From: Stappia sediminis
GTDB taxonomy: Bacteria; Pseudomonadota; Alphaproteobacteria; Rhizobiales; Stappiaceae
NCBI RefSeq assembly: GCF_009826895.1
Contig: NZ_WUMV01000001.1
Location: 62,001-126,000 of the forward strand
Direction of reading: 5' to 3'
DNA: 64,000 nucleotides
The translations under genes and the position numbers were made by a program. A model generated the notes under the pieces. It ran no database searches. It saw nothing but the letters and a program-made list of their open reading frames with translations, and had not been told where the DNA came from. This document shows positions 54,274 to 62,751 of the stretch, piece after piece. How positions within the stretch are numbered: position 1 is the stretch's first letter; each line of letters opens with the position of its first letter.

Positions 54274-55080
54274 ATGCCCCCGTCCGCCGCGCTCGCCGTT
54301 CTGCCCATGTACGATTGGCCGGAAGTCCGCGCCGAGACAGATCGGTTGTGGCGGGCGCTGGCGGACCGGTTGGGGGAAGCCGGCTTCGACGCGCCATCCG
54401 GCCTTGCGCGCGATGTCGACGCGGAAACGGCGTGGGCCGATCCGTCCCTTCTTCTGGGGCAGACCTGCGGCCTGCCGTTCGTAAGCCGGCTGAAGGGGCG
54501 CGTATCACTTGTCGGCGCGCCGGCCTATCGGCTGGAAGGGTGTGAGCCGGGGGAATATTGCAGCGCGCTGGTCGTTCGTGATGACGATCCGGCGGATGGG
54601 CTCGGTGATCTTCGCGGGCGGCGCGTTGCCTACAATATGGAAGGCTCGCAGTCCGGGCATGCGGCGATGCTTGCCACGGTCGCGCCGCTTGCGCATGGAG
54701 GCCGTTTCTTTACGCAAGCCCTGGCCACAGGCTCGCATCGCGCCTCCGTTCGGGCGGTGGCGGAAGGCGCAGCGGATGTCGCGGCGGTCGACGCTGTAAG
54801 CTGGGAACTCGCGAAACGGTTTGAGCCTTCGGCATCGCGCCTGAGGGTGCTTCTGCGCACCCGCCCGACGCCGGGTCTGCCGTTCATCACCGCGTTGAGG
54901 CCGGCGGATGAGCTTCGCCGCATCGCCGAGGCTGTTGCCGCGGGCATTGACGGTCTCGATGGCGGAACGAAGGAAGCGCTGTTGCTGACAGGCTTCGTGC
55001 CTTTCACCGAGGCGGATTACGATGTGATTTCGGCAAGGCTCGCCGAGGCGGAACGCCTCGGCTACGCCGAACTTCGCTGA
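54274..55080 (+). CDS. PhnD-like substrate-binding fold protein without signal peptide
   Basis: 268 residues. LPMYDWPEVRAETDRLWRAL opens a type-II binding-protein fold; SLLLGQTCGLPFVSRLKGRV, DLRGRRVAYNMEGSQSGHAA and DVAAVDAVSWELAKRF match the PhnD/phosphonate-type family. It lacks a signal peptide or lipobox, so it is probably cytoplasmic or uses another export route. No permease or ATPase genes nearby. Ligand unknown. It ends 7 bases from the convergent GST gene. Confidence 0.85.
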   Translation: MPPSAALAVLPMYDWPEVRAETDRLWRALADRLGEAGFDAPSGLARDVDAETAWADPSLLLGQTCGLPFVSRLKGRVSLVGAPAYRLEGCEPGEYCSALVVRDDDPADGLGDLRGRRVAYNMEGSQSGHAAMLATVAPLAHGGRFFTQALATGSHRASVRAVAEGAADVAAVDAVSWELAKRFEPSASRLRVLLRTRPTPGLPFITALRPADELRRIAEAVAAGIDGLDGGTKEALLLTGFVPFTEADYDVISARLAEAERLGYAELR

Positions 55081-55087
55081 CTGTTAG

Positions 55088-55705
55088 TCAGACTTTGCAG
55101 CGTGTTTCCTCGAAGGAGGGGATGGCGGCGGCGAAATCGTCCAGCCACTTGACGAGGTTGGGGTGGTCTTCGCGCCATTTGCCGTCGAAGCGCAGGTCGA
55201 GGTAGCCGAGCGCGCAGGCAACGGCGATCCGGGCTGCGTCAGGCACATCGCCGGGGGAAACGGTTGCCGGCGGCTGCGCCTCCAGGACGGCAAGCGCGCG
55301 GGCGACTTTTTCACCCTGATAGGCAAGCCATTTTTCGCTGCGTTCGTTTTCTTCGCGGAAACGGCCTTCGTAAACGCGCAGGAGTGCGGCATCCATCAGC
55401 CCGTTGACGAGCGCCAGCAGTGTAAGCACCTTGTAGCGGGCTTCGCCCTTGGCGGGGATCAGGCGGTCGCCGCCGGCCAGTTCGTTGAGGTAGTCGAGGA
55501 TGACCCGGCTGTCGTAGATGACGTCGCCATTGTCCAGAACGAGCGCCGGAATCTTGCCGAGGGGATTCTGCTTGCGGATCGTGTCGCCCGGATCGTTCGT
55601 GTCCGTCATTTCCACGGTGATCTTGCCGGACAGGCCGAGAACGCTTGCTGCGATCTTTATCTGGCGGCCGAAAGGCGAGGCGGGAGACGAACGAAGGACG
55701 GGCAT
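55088..55705 (-). CDS. Glutathione S-transferase family protein
   Basis: 205 residues. N-terminal thioredoxin-like domain with SSPASPFGRQIKIAA and the glutathione-binding NPLGKIPALVLDNGDVIYDS (cis-Pro and Ser), then an all-helical C-terminal domain (ALAVLEAQPP, ARIAVACALGYLDLRF). It likely conjugates or reduces with glutathione in the cytosol; substrate unknown. ATG 55705 (MPVLRSS) fits the fold start; ATG 55717 is in frame too. Confidence 0.92.
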   Translation of the reverse strand: MPVLRSSPASPFGRQIKIAASVLGLSGKITVEMTDTNDPGDTIRKQNPLGKIPALVLDNGDVIYDSRVILDYLNELAGGDRLIPAKGEARYKVLTLLALVNGLMDAALLRVYEGRFREENERSEKWLAYQGEKVARALAVLEAQPPATVSPGDVPDAARIAVACALGYLDLRFDGKWREDHPNLVKWLDDFAAAIPSFEETRCKV

Positions 55706-55980
55706 ATGCGGCTCCATTGAAAGCGGCTTTGAATTCAGCGGTGTATGTGTACCCGAACGCGGCGCATGCGCAAGTCCGCTCGGTCGGTTCGCGGGCATCT
55801 TCGATTTGGTATATTGAACGATCGGTTTTTATCTAAAATTCTCAAGTATTCGTTCGAATTTTAAGAAATTTATCTTGGTTTGTTTAACAAGCGTGCAGGT
55901 TTTTCTCGTCACAATGTCCCCAAATGGTGACTGGTAGAAATACGGGCTAGTGCAGCGTGCCTCAGGTGGGAGTTCAGAGG

Positions 55981-56235
55981 ATGCGTGATGCGTATAAAAT
56001 GCTGATGAAGGCCACGGCCAAGGCGAGCGTCCTTGTGGTCGTTGTCTATGCATATGGATCGCCGATGGCGAGTTCATTTCGCCCGGCGTTTCTGGATGCT
56101 CCGTTCGCCGGCTTTCATCGTGCCGTGGATGTTGCCGTATTCGGCGGGGATGGCGGCCTCGGCGATCCAAGGACGGCGATCGTGCGCGCCAGCGACAGCG
56201 TGAAAGAAACACTTTCCGACAGCATGAGCCAGTAA
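55981..56235 (+). CDS. Small uncharacterised protein
   Basis: 84 residues from ATG 55981 (GGGAG about 12 bases upstream; GTG 55957 is an in-frame alternative). An N-terminal hydrophobic stretch (ASVLVVVVYAYG, about 16-28) could be a membrane anchor or signal. The rest is Gly/Ala/Asp-rich with no recognised domain. Preceded by an AT-rich leader at 55810-55900. Real gene status moderate; function unknown. Confidence 0.5.
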   Translation: MRDAYKMLMKATAKASVLVVVVYAYGSPMASSFRPAFLDAPFAGFHRAVDVAVFGGDGGLGDPRTAIVRASDSVKETLSDSMSQ

Positions 56236-56493
56236 GCGGACTTCAGGTCACGGACCCATAAATAAGGCTGGAATGGCGCTACAAACGGCAAAGAGATGCA
56301 AGGAGATGCGCGCGGAGCGGGTTTGCCACCCGGTCAAGCGCTTCGACGTGGCAGGTCGAAGCCGTTTACGCGTCCTTTCGGGATATTGCGAATTTGCCCG
56401 GCAACTTCGTTGCAAGCCTTTGAAAACCGGACGGTTTCCTGCAGGCTTGCGCCTCGTATCCGACCAAATTCGCGCATACCATTGCAACCTTGG

Positions 56494-57537
56494 TTATGGG
56501 TCCATGGCCTCGGGGTAGATCCGCTCCAGCCGGACATTGCGGCCGCATTTTCGCGGCGCCTGAAACTCCAGAAGCCTGAAGGCGTAGTCCTGCCATTTCC
56601 ATTCGGCCCTGTAGCCGCAGTGTCTGTCAGACGGTCCCTGCGCATGGGCGCTCAGCGTTCCTGCCTCTTCATCGAATTCGACACCGTTCAGACTATCCGT
56701 GCCGAGCCAGCCGAACCGCGGGTCGTATATCGCGAATGCAAGCTGCTCCAAACCGCCGATCTCTCCCGAATCGCGCACGTAGAGGCGGTAGGTCGTTTGC
56801 GTTGCCCCGCGCGTGCAGGGGATCGCGTAAAGCGTGGAGGTCTGGGACAAGACCGCGACGATCGGCGCCGCACCGCTCATATTGGCGCTTTGCGGATCCT
56901 CGCAGGCCGACGTAAGCCGATGCGCTTCCAGAACGGGCGGCGGAATGCCGAGTGCTTCGATCATTTCCCTGCGCGATGGAGGGGCGGTCTTGTCTTCGTC
57001 TTCGGGCGCCTCGATATTCTCGCCGCGCGCGCCTTGCAATTCGCCCATCTTCTGAAGTGCGACGCTCAGGCCTGAAAGCGAAAAACTCGCGTCGTGCGGT
57101 GCGCCGAGCGCATCGATATAGGAAATCCTGAGCTGCTCGCCGCCTTTCAGGGCCGGCAAAAGGGTTGTCCGTTCGCTTTCGCCCGTAACGAAGAATGCGT
57201 TTTCATGCCCGAAGTTTCCAAGCTCGTCTTCGCCCAGCACGCGCGGTGCCTGCGCATCGATCCGCCACTGCTGCTTGCGGGTATGGTCGGGTCGTGCGCC
57301 GTTGACGTCGAAGGAAAGCGCGAAGGTTTCGTCCGGCATTGGCCCGCGTTTGATCCTCAGGCGGTAAAGCGGGCGCGTTTGTTCCTTTTCGACGCTCAGC
57401 GTGAAGATGGTGCAGGCGCCTTCGTCGCCGCAGTCGAGTTTCCAGTCGCCGAACTGGCCTGACATCGGCTCCCCCGCAATCGCCGCTCCCGCCCACAGGA
57501 GGCCTGAGGCAAGGCCGAGGAGCCGGATAACGCTCAT
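56494..57537 (-). CDS. DUF1176-domain secreted protein
   Basis: 347 residues with a signal peptide (MSVIRLLGLASGLLWAGA) and several Cys in the mature part (LDCGDEGACTIF, SACED, IPCTRG, RHCGYR, RKCGRN) suggesting disulfides. The LYAIPCTRGATQTTYRLYV region and WKWQDYAFRLLEF match DUF1176, unknown function. Overlaps the RNase T2 stop by four bases (ATGA), so it is third in a co-translated secreted operon. Confidence 0.85.
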   Translation of the reverse strand: MSVIRLLGLASGLLWAGAAIAGEPMSGQFGDWKLDCGDEGACTIFTLSVEKEQTRPLYRLRIKRGPMPDETFALSFDVNGARPDHTRKQQWRIDAQAPRVLGEDELGNFGHENAFFVTGESERTTLLPALKGGEQLRISYIDALGAPHDASFSLSGLSVALQKMGELQGARGENIEAPEDEDKTAPPSRREMIEALGIPPPVLEAHRLTSACEDPQSANMSGAAPIVAVLSQTSTLYAIPCTRGATQTTYRLYVRDSGEIGGLEQLAFAIYDPRFGWLGTDSLNGVEFDEEAGTLSAHAQGPSDRHCGYRAEWKWQDYAFRLLEFQAPRKCGRNVRLERIYPEAMDP

Positions 57538-58193
57538 TGGCCAGGTGCCGGAACGAAGATATTCGCCGCCCTGCAGCCGCGCCTGTCGACTGTGGGGCAG
57601 GATCTGAAGTCCAGGTCCCGCGTGAGGCAAATGCGCACCTCCTTTAGCCTCCCGTTCGCGCAATCGACTGCGATCGCATTGTCGCGCAGGCCCGGATTGG
57701 CAAGCCTGAAGGCCGTTTCCACCGCGTCGGGCGTCATCCTGTTTCCATCGGCGATGGAGTTGAAGGCGGGCGGGATCTTCACCCGCTCGAAGGCCCTGCG
57801 CGTCTTCTCGAAATAGGCGCGTGGACCGAGGCCGGAACAGGTTCCGTGCTTGCTCCATTCGTGGCGCGCAAGCCCCCGGCTCGGCATGATGTCGAGAATG
57901 GAATTTACGGCGCCGCGTGGCGCGTCTCTTGGCCCGTTGTGGCAGAACGAGGGGAAGCCGCGTTCATGCTGTGGCCACAGCCCGTGAACGATGAAGCGGT
58001 GGGGCTTGGCCGCGCGGCATTGCATCGGGTCGGCGTTGCGCCCGGCGCCGGCGCAATAGGTCGGCGACCATGAGAGCGCGAGCACGTAGAAATCGAAATC
58101 GTCCGCGCGCACGGGTGCTGACGCGACAGTTGCCAGGACAAGCGCAGAAAGCAATGGGAAAAATGCGCGTGCCAGTACCTTTGGCCGGATCAC
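57534..58193 (-). CDS. Secreted ribonuclease T2
   Basis: 219 residues, signal peptide about 1-30 (ends VRADD). Both catalytic segments are intact: CAS I as FIVHGLWPQHERG and CAS II as RHEWSKHGTCSG, with His in each plus the Glu and Lys of the second. Periplasmic or secreted nonspecific ribonuclease that cleaves through 2',3'-cyclic phosphates, possibly to scavenge nucleotides. Start overlaps the upstream hypothetical gene by four bases; it is the middle gene of three. Confidence 0.93.
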   Translation of the reverse strand: MIRPKVLARAFFPLLSALVLATVASAPVRADDFDFYVLALSWSPTYCAGAGRNADPMQCRAAKPHRFIVHGLWPQHERGFPSFCHNGPRDAPRGAVNSILDIMPSRGLARHEWSKHGTCSGLGPRAYFEKTRRAFERVKIPPAFNSIADGNRMTPDAVETAFRLANPGLRDNAIAVDCANGRLKEVRICLTRDLDFRSCPTVDRRGCRAANIFVPAPGQ

Positions 58194-58645
58194 TGCGGGC
58201 GGACGGTCCTGCAGTATCCGTCATAGACGCGCCAGCGGTCGAGGCCGTCAAGGCAGGCTTCCACGCCCCAGCTCACTCCGACGAAGCCCTGGCGCTCCAC
58301 CACCTTGAAGTAGACGCGGTGGATGTTGCCGTCGCTCAGCGTCGCGTGGCCTTCGCAGTAGCGGCGTGCGAGCGGGCTCGGATTGTCGATTTGATAGGCC
58401 GTTTCGACCACACCGTCGAGGTTGGCGATCTTTCGACCGTCGTAATAACCGGGGTAGGCGCGCGCCACCCGGCGCGTGACCGCTCTTTGCACCGATGCGT
58501 TGAGGCAGTTTGGTATCCGCTGGTCGGTGACGGGCTCCTTGTAGACCGGTTCCTCGACGGGCTGAGCGAGGTCGGCCGCGAGGGCGGGCCCGGCAAGCCC
58601 GGCGGCTATCGCTGCGGCGAGGATGGCTCTGGTAATCGCGGACAT
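58190..58645 (-). CDS. Uncharacterised secreted protein with a mature start like the Omp barrel
   Basis: 151 residues. Signal peptide (about 1-23) then ADLAQPVEEPVYKEP, nearly the same as the mature start of the barrel at 51233, followed by an unrelated domain with four Cys (PNCLNA, RYCEGH, EACLDG, GYCRTV) likely forming two disulfides. The rest (VARAYPGYYDGRKIANLDGV) is not recognised. First gene of an operon whose next two genes overlap it and each other by four bases, so the protein may act with RNase T2. Function unknown. Confidence 0.8.
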   Translation of the reverse strand: MSAITRAILAAAIAAGLAGPALAADLAQPVEEPVYKEPVTDQRIPNCLNASVQRAVTRRVARAYPGYYDGRKIANLDGVVETAYQIDNPSPLARRYCEGHATLSDGNIHRVYFKVVERQGFVGVSWGVEACLDGLDRWRVYDGYCRTVRPQ

Positions 58646-58760
58646 GGATACTCACTCCGGCGCGCATAAAACGGACGATTCTCAGAATGACGATGCGTTA
58701 GGTGGAGTGGACGGTCAACCCGCGCGCGCAATCAGGCCTGTCTTTTCGCTGGCGTTGTTG

Positions 58761-59609
58761 CTATTCGTCCACAATCGATACGCATTTCCAGCCCGCACCA
58801 GGGCCTTCACGCAAGGTTTCGCCAAGAAACGGCAGTGCCGTTTCCATGTCGGCGGCGAATGTCCAGGGCGGATTGACGACGACAAGGCCGCTTGAAACCA
58901 TCGGCTTGTCGCTCGCCGGCCGCCCGGCGGAAAGTTCCAGCGCGATGACGTCGCGCATGCCGCTGTCGCGAAGCCGCGAGTGAAAGCGGTCGATCGCTTT
59001 CCTGTCCTTGATCGGATACCAGGCGAGGAAGATGCCGCTCGACCAGCGTTTCCAGCCCTCTATGAGACCTTTGGCGAGCGTTTCGAATTCGCGTTCGTCC
59101 TCGAAGGCCGGATCGATGACGACGAGCCCGCGCCGCTCTTTCGGCGGCAGGAAGCTTTTGAGCGCTAGCCAGCCGTCCAGTTCTATCGTCTTGACCTGGA
59201 TATCGCCGGCATAGAGAGCGGAAAGCGTTTCGAAGTCCCGGGGGTGCAGTTCGGTCAGGGTCAGCCGGTCCTGACGCCGGATCAGGCGCCGGGCGATCTC
59301 GGGCGAGCCCGGATAGGACGCGAGCGGCCCGCCGTGGTTGACCGCCGATACCGCCTCCGCCCAGGGCGCGAGCACTGTGCGCACCCGTTCGGGGATTTGC
59401 GCATCCAGAACCCTGCCGACACCGCGCTGCCATTCGCCGGTCTTGTGCGCCTCGTCGCTGGAAAGGTCGTAAAGGCCGATGCCCGCATGCGTGTCGATCA
59501 CGCGGAAGGCGGCGGGCTTTCGTTTCAGATAGTCGATGATCAGGGCCAGCGCGACATGCTTCAGCACGTCGCCAATGTTGCCCGCGTGGTAGATGTGCCG
59601 GTAGTTCAC
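58761..59609 (-). CDS. rlmJ: 23S rRNA (adenine-2030-N6)-methyltransferase
   Basis: 282 residues, family length. NYRHIYHAGNIGDVLKH is the diagnostic N-terminus, with SAM motif VIDTHAGIGLYDL and catalytic VVVNPPWTF (NPPW version of DPPY). It methylates 23S rRNA, and some homologues are linked to DNA uptake (YhiR/ComJ-like naming). GTG 59609 overlaps the acetyltransferase stop (GTGA). Coupled to that gene. Confidence 0.95.
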   Translation of the reverse strand: MNYRHIYHAGNIGDVLKHVALALIIDYLKRKPAAFRVIDTHAGIGLYDLSSDEAHKTGEWQRGVGRVLDAQIPERVRTVLAPWAEAVSAVNHGGPLASYPGSPEIARRLIRRQDRLTLTELHPRDFETLSALYAGDIQVKTIELDGWLALKSFLPPKERRGLVVIDPAFEDEREFETLAKGLIEGWKRWSSGIFLAWYPIKDRKAIDRFHSRLRDSGMRDVIALELSAGRPASDKPMVSSGLVVVNPPWTFAADMETALPFLGETLREGPGAGWKCVSIVDE

Positions 59610-60148
59610 GCGTTCTCCGCCGCAGCGGCGAGGGCCGGGTAAAGTTCGTGCGCGAGATAGACGACGGCCTTGTCGCCGAGATCCTGCTGGCCCACTTCCA
59701 GAAAGCCGAGCCGTTTGTGAAAGCGCAGCGAGCCGGGGTTGGGCGGGCGTTCGTTGACCTCGCAGGTCAGCGGCGCGCCGGCCTTCGCACCTTCGGGGCC
59801 GATCTTTGCGATGAGCGCTTCGTAAAGCTTTTCGCCGAGGCCGAGGCCACGCGCATCGGGCGATACGGCGATCCGGTCCACATAGAAGAAACGTTCGAAC
59901 TTTTGCTTGAGCCAAAGGAAATTGCGGCTGTCGTAGTCCGCCGTCTCATTGAGGCAGAGCACGAAGCCTGCGGGCCTTCCCTCGCGTTCGGCGACGAGCG
60001 TACTTGCCGACATCGCGATGAGATCGGCAAGCTCCTGGGTCTTGAGGCTGTTCACCCCGGGAACCGCGGCCTCGTTGATTGAAAGCAGGATTTCGATATC
60101 GCGAGATTCGGCGGCTCGAACGGTCATGGTTTTCCGATATTCAGGCAT
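59606..60148 (-). CDS. GNAT-family acetyltransferase coupled to rlmJ
   Basis: 180 residues from ATG 60148, or 173 from ATG 60127 (MTVRAAES), which suits the fold better. VDRIAVSPDARGLGLGEKLYEA carries the acetyl-CoA loop, and SLRFHKRLGFLEVGQ the B motif; CEVNERPPNPGS is typical of a group of uncharacterised acetyltransferases. It is upstream of rlmJ with a four-base overlap. Confidence 0.88.
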   Translation of the reverse strand: MPEYRKTMTVRAAESRDIEILLSINEAAVPGVNSLKTQELADLIAMSASTLVAEREGRPAGFVLCLNETADYDSRNFLWLKQKFERFFYVDRIAVSPDARGLGLGEKLYEALIAKIGPEGAKAGAPLTCEVNERPPNPGSLRFHKRLGFLEVGQQDLGDKAVVYLAHELYPALAAAAENA

Positions 60149-60204
60149 GCGTGCAACGAATTGCGCCGAGCAGTATCCGAATAAGCGCCTTGCGTCAAAA
60201 CGGG

Positions 60205-60227
60205 AAACGGCGGTCCTGGGGCCGCCG
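60205..60227 (-). terminator. Possible terminator of the glycine-rich cold-shock gene
   Basis: GGCGG and CCGCC form a stem around an eight-base loop between the cold-shock gene stop and the acetyltransferase start. Read on the minus strand it is followed by GTTTCCCGTTTT, a weak T tract, so its activity is uncertain. Confidence 0.35.
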
Positions 60228-60258
60228 CTTCCGTCTTGTCAGGTCGCGCGTCTGCGCT

Positions 60259-61080
60259 TCAGTCGTCGTAGCCGCCGTCGTCGTCGTAGCCGCCGTCGTC
60301 CGGTTGGTCATCGTCGCCGGACGGGTCGGGCGCATCCTCAAGCCTTAGTTCCACGGCTTTCGGCCCTTTGCCGCGCCGGTCCGGCTCGGTTTCGAAGGTC
60401 ACCCGCTGGCCGCTGTCGAGCGTGGCAAGGCCCGAGCGCTCGACCGCCGAGATATGCACGAACACATCCGCATCGCCCTCGTCCGGCGTAATGAAACCGA
60501 AGCCCTTGTCGGCCTTGAAGAACTTCACCGTGCCGGGCTGGCGCGGTCCACGTTCCACCGGGGGCCTGGGACCGCGTGGTCCCCTGTCCTGGTAGCCGCC
60601 GCCTTCGCTGCGGGGGCCGCCGTAACCGCCGCCTCGCGGTCCGCCGCCGTATCCGCCGCGATCGCCACCGCCGCCGCCGTATCCGCCGCGATCGCCACCG
60701 CCGCCGCCGTATCCGCCCCGGTCGCCACCGCCGCCGCCATATCCGCCTCGGTCGCCACCGCCGTATCCGCCTCGGTCGCCTCCGCCGCCGCCATAGCCGC
60801 CACGTCCGCCGCCGCCGCCGTAACCGCCGCCGCGTTGGCCTCCGCCATATCCGCCGCCGCGGGGGGCGCCATATCCGCCACCACGGTCGTCACGGTCGTT
60901 GCTGTTGTAGCCGCCGCGTCCTGCGTCGCGGTTGCCGTATCTGTCGTCGCCGCCGCCGCTGAAATCGCGGTTGCCGTAGTCCTGTCCGCCGAAGTCGCCG
61001 AAATAATCCTGCGGACCTCCGAATTCACGCTTGCCGCCGCGGCGGCCACGAGAACGGCGGTCCGAATTCCCGTCATCCAT
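60259..61080 (-). CDS. Cold-shock domain protein with long glycine-rich RGG/GGYGG region
   Basis: 273 residues from ATG 61080 (CAGGGTG about 9 bases upstream; a GTG 12 bases further is in frame). Residues about 1-180 are disordered and dominated by Gly, Arg, Tyr and Asp, with tandem [10 protein letters not shown] units; residues 183-247 are a complete cold-shock domain with RNP1 KGFGFITP and RNP2 VFVHISAV; residues 248-273 are acidic. The domain binds single-stranded RNA/DNA; the front half resembles eukaryotic RGG proteins and could drive condensation. Free-standing in this region. Confidence 0.92.
   Translation of the reverse strand: MDDGNSDRRSRGRRGGKREFGGPQDYFGDFGGQDYGNRDFSGGGDDRYGNRDAGRGGYNSNDRDDRGGGYGAPRGGGYGGGQRGGGYGGGGGRGGYGGGGGDRGGYGGGDRGGYGGGGGDRGGYGGGGGDRGGYGGGGGDRGGYGGGPRGGGYGGPRSEGGGYQDRGPRGPRPPVERGPRQPGTVKFFKADKGFGFITPDEGDADVFVHISAVERSGLATLDSGQRVTFETEPDRRGKGPKAVELRLEDAPDPSGDDDQPDDGGYDDDGGYDD
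60645..60800. repeat. In-frame 30-base tandem repeats
   Basis: Inside the cold-shock gene, a 30-base unit (minus strand encodes [10 protein letters not shown]) is repeated about five times, with a shortened copy near 60760. Copies differ mostly at third positions, for example CCGCGATC versus CCTCGGTC. Unit number is likely to vary between strains by slippage. Confidence 0.85.
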
Positions 61081-61621
61081 CTTGCCGATCACCCTGCTGG
61101 AGCGGAGCCGTGTCGTCCTTCACTGGCCGGTCCGCCTGTCTTGCCGATTAACTTGGCCGGAGCGCATCGAATTCGATGTGCCGTTGAAACCGACGGCACG
61201 GTCGACGCGACCCGATTTCTCATCCGGGGTGCACGGCGCGCGGCAAGAGCAATTTCCCGCATTGCGACCGCTTTCCTGTCCCGGTTCGGGCCTGTTGGCC
61301 CTGTGGATCGTTCACCCGTGGAAAACCTGAACCGTGCCCGCAATTCGGCAGGCAATGCCGGGTCCCCGGTCGGTGATCGACCGCGCGGCATCATAAGATT
61401 TCCACAGGCTTATCCGCAAGCGAAACTCAGCGTTAATTTATGAAGATACGTAAAAAGCGACGGGGAATTATCCCTAGCGTCAACTTTTCACGGGTTCAGG
61501 CGAGGTGTCGTGCCGGCTTTTGTTGCGTTTGCACAGTTTGCGATCAATTGAACGGGCGCAGGTTGTCACGGGCCGGCGGAACCGGTAGTTCGTGGCGACC
61601 GAGCAAGCAAGGAGCCGATCC
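61081..61621. other. Intergenic region between divergent genes
   Basis: About 540 bases between the cold-shock gene and the MBL gene. A GC-rich block near 61100-61400 has no convincing frame; 61395-61480 is more AT-rich (TTCCACAGG, TTAATTTATGAAG) and may include promoters. A leader with cold-shock-like structure upstream of the cold-shock gene would be expected but is not identified. Confidence 0.4.
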
Positions 61622-62281
61622 ATGAGTGCCGCACCCGCCGAGCCGCCGATCCAGATTGTCGTTGTTCCTGTCACGCCGCTGCAGCAGAACTGTTCGGTTG
61701 TTTTCGACCGCAAGACGAAGGTGGGCGCGGTGGTCGATCCGGGCGGCGATGTCGAGACCATTCGCAAGGCCGTTTCCCAATATGGCGTCAAGGTGGAAAA
61801 GATCGTTCTTACCCATGGCCACGTGGATCACGTCGGCGGCGCGGCGGATCTCGCGGCGGCCCTCGGCGTGCCGGTCGAAGGCCCGCATGAGGATGATCGC
61901 AAGCTCATCGCCATGGTGAGCGAGCATGGCGCCCGCTTCGGTCTGGCCGATGCTAAGCCGGTCGAGCCGGATCGCTGGCTGAAAGAGGGTGATACGGTCG
62001 ATATGGCGGGCCGCACGTTCGAGGTTTTCCATTGTCCGGGCCATGCGCCGGGTCATCTCGTCTATTTCGACCGTGACCTCCGCTTTGCCATTTCAGGCGA
62101 CGTTTTGTTCGCCGGCGGCGTCGGCCGCACCGGAGATCTGCCCTTCAGCGATCACGACACGCTCATCAGCTCGATCAAGGAAAAGCTCCTGCCGCTGGGC
62201 GATGATGTCGCTTTCCTGCCCGGCCACGGTCCGGGCTCCACCTTCGGTCATGAGCGGCAGACCAATCCTTTCCTGAAGTAA
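61622..62281 (+). CDS. Metallo-beta-lactamase-fold hydrolase, glyoxalase II-like
   Basis: 219 residues. The metal motif LTHGHVDHVGG is near residue 67, then HCPGHAPGHLVYF, FAISGDVLFAGGVGRTG and LPGHGPGSTFGHER, which together make a two-metal centre. Such proteins resemble glyoxalase II or YcbL and hydrolyse thioesters; without the longer C-terminus of classical GloB it is likely YcbL-like. AAGGAG precedes ATG 61622. Confidence 0.93.
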   Translation: MSAAPAEPPIQIVVVPVTPLQQNCSVVFDRKTKVGAVVDPGGDVETIRKAVSQYGVKVEKIVLTHGHVDHVGGAADLAAALGVPVEGPHEDDRKLIAMVSEHGARFGLADAKPVEPDRWLKEGDTVDMAGRTFEVFHCPGHAPGHLVYFDRDLRFAISGDVLFAGGVGRTGDLPFSDHDTLISSIKEKLLPLGDDVAFLPGHGPGSTFGHERQTNPFLK

Positions 62282-62397
62282 ATACCGGCATTCGCCCGAA
62301 ATGTGATGCCGATTACAACCGTCTTTCCCGAAGGCTCCTAAGTAGAGGGGGTAGAGGACGCGGAAATGCCGCGTTCTTGAACGAGGGAGACAAGACG

Positions 62398-62670
62398 ATG
62401 AAACGCATTCGTTCCGCCGTAGCCATCGCAGTGCTTTCCGCGGTGGTCGTCGGCCCGGTCGGTCAGGCTTTTGCCGGCGATTATTGGGATCGTTCGGCGA
62501 AGCTTCGCGATCTTGAGCGCTCAGAGGCGCGTGGCGGCCCGTACATCCGTGGCGGGCGCTCAGGCTTCCAGACGCGCTTTCGCGTCTGCAACATCCTGCC
62601 GACGCCGACCCGAGACCCCTATACGGGCGAGCGTATCTACGTGAACAAGGAAGTATGCTGGTTCGAATGA
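62398..62670 (+). CDS. Small secreted protein with two cysteines
   Basis: 90 residues. Signal peptide about 1-32 (ends AFAGD), then a basic/Gly-rich mature part with FRVCNILPTP and KEVCWFE, two Cys that could form one disulfide. A strong ribosome site (AGGGAG) precedes ATG 62398. Family not recognised, no partner evident; it lies 117 bases after the MBL gene. Confidence 0.72.
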   Translation: MKRIRSAVAIAVLSAVVVGPVGQAFAGDYWDRSAKLRDLERSEARGGPYIRGGRSGFQTRFRVCNILPTPTRDPYTGERIYVNKEVCWFE

Positions 62671-62751
62671 GGCCGGCAAGCGAACACTTGACGGTCCGCG
62701 CCGGCGGCATGTCCGCCCGCGCCCGTCACGTCGCCCCTTCACGCTGCCCCG

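Noticed and set aside
56248-56518. Small frames on both strands between 56235 and 56494
   Set aside because: Compositions are Arg/Cys-rich, starts lack ribosome sites, and one overlaps the DUF1176 stop. Not supported as genes.
60645-60880. Short regular repeats that could suggest a CRISPR array
   Set aside because: Units are directly tandem with no unique spacers, in frame, and encode glycine-rich residues.
60454-61443. A 329-codon Ala/Val-rich plus-strand frame
   Set aside because: It mirrors the glycine codons of the cold-shock gene (GGC/GCC) and carries no independent signal.
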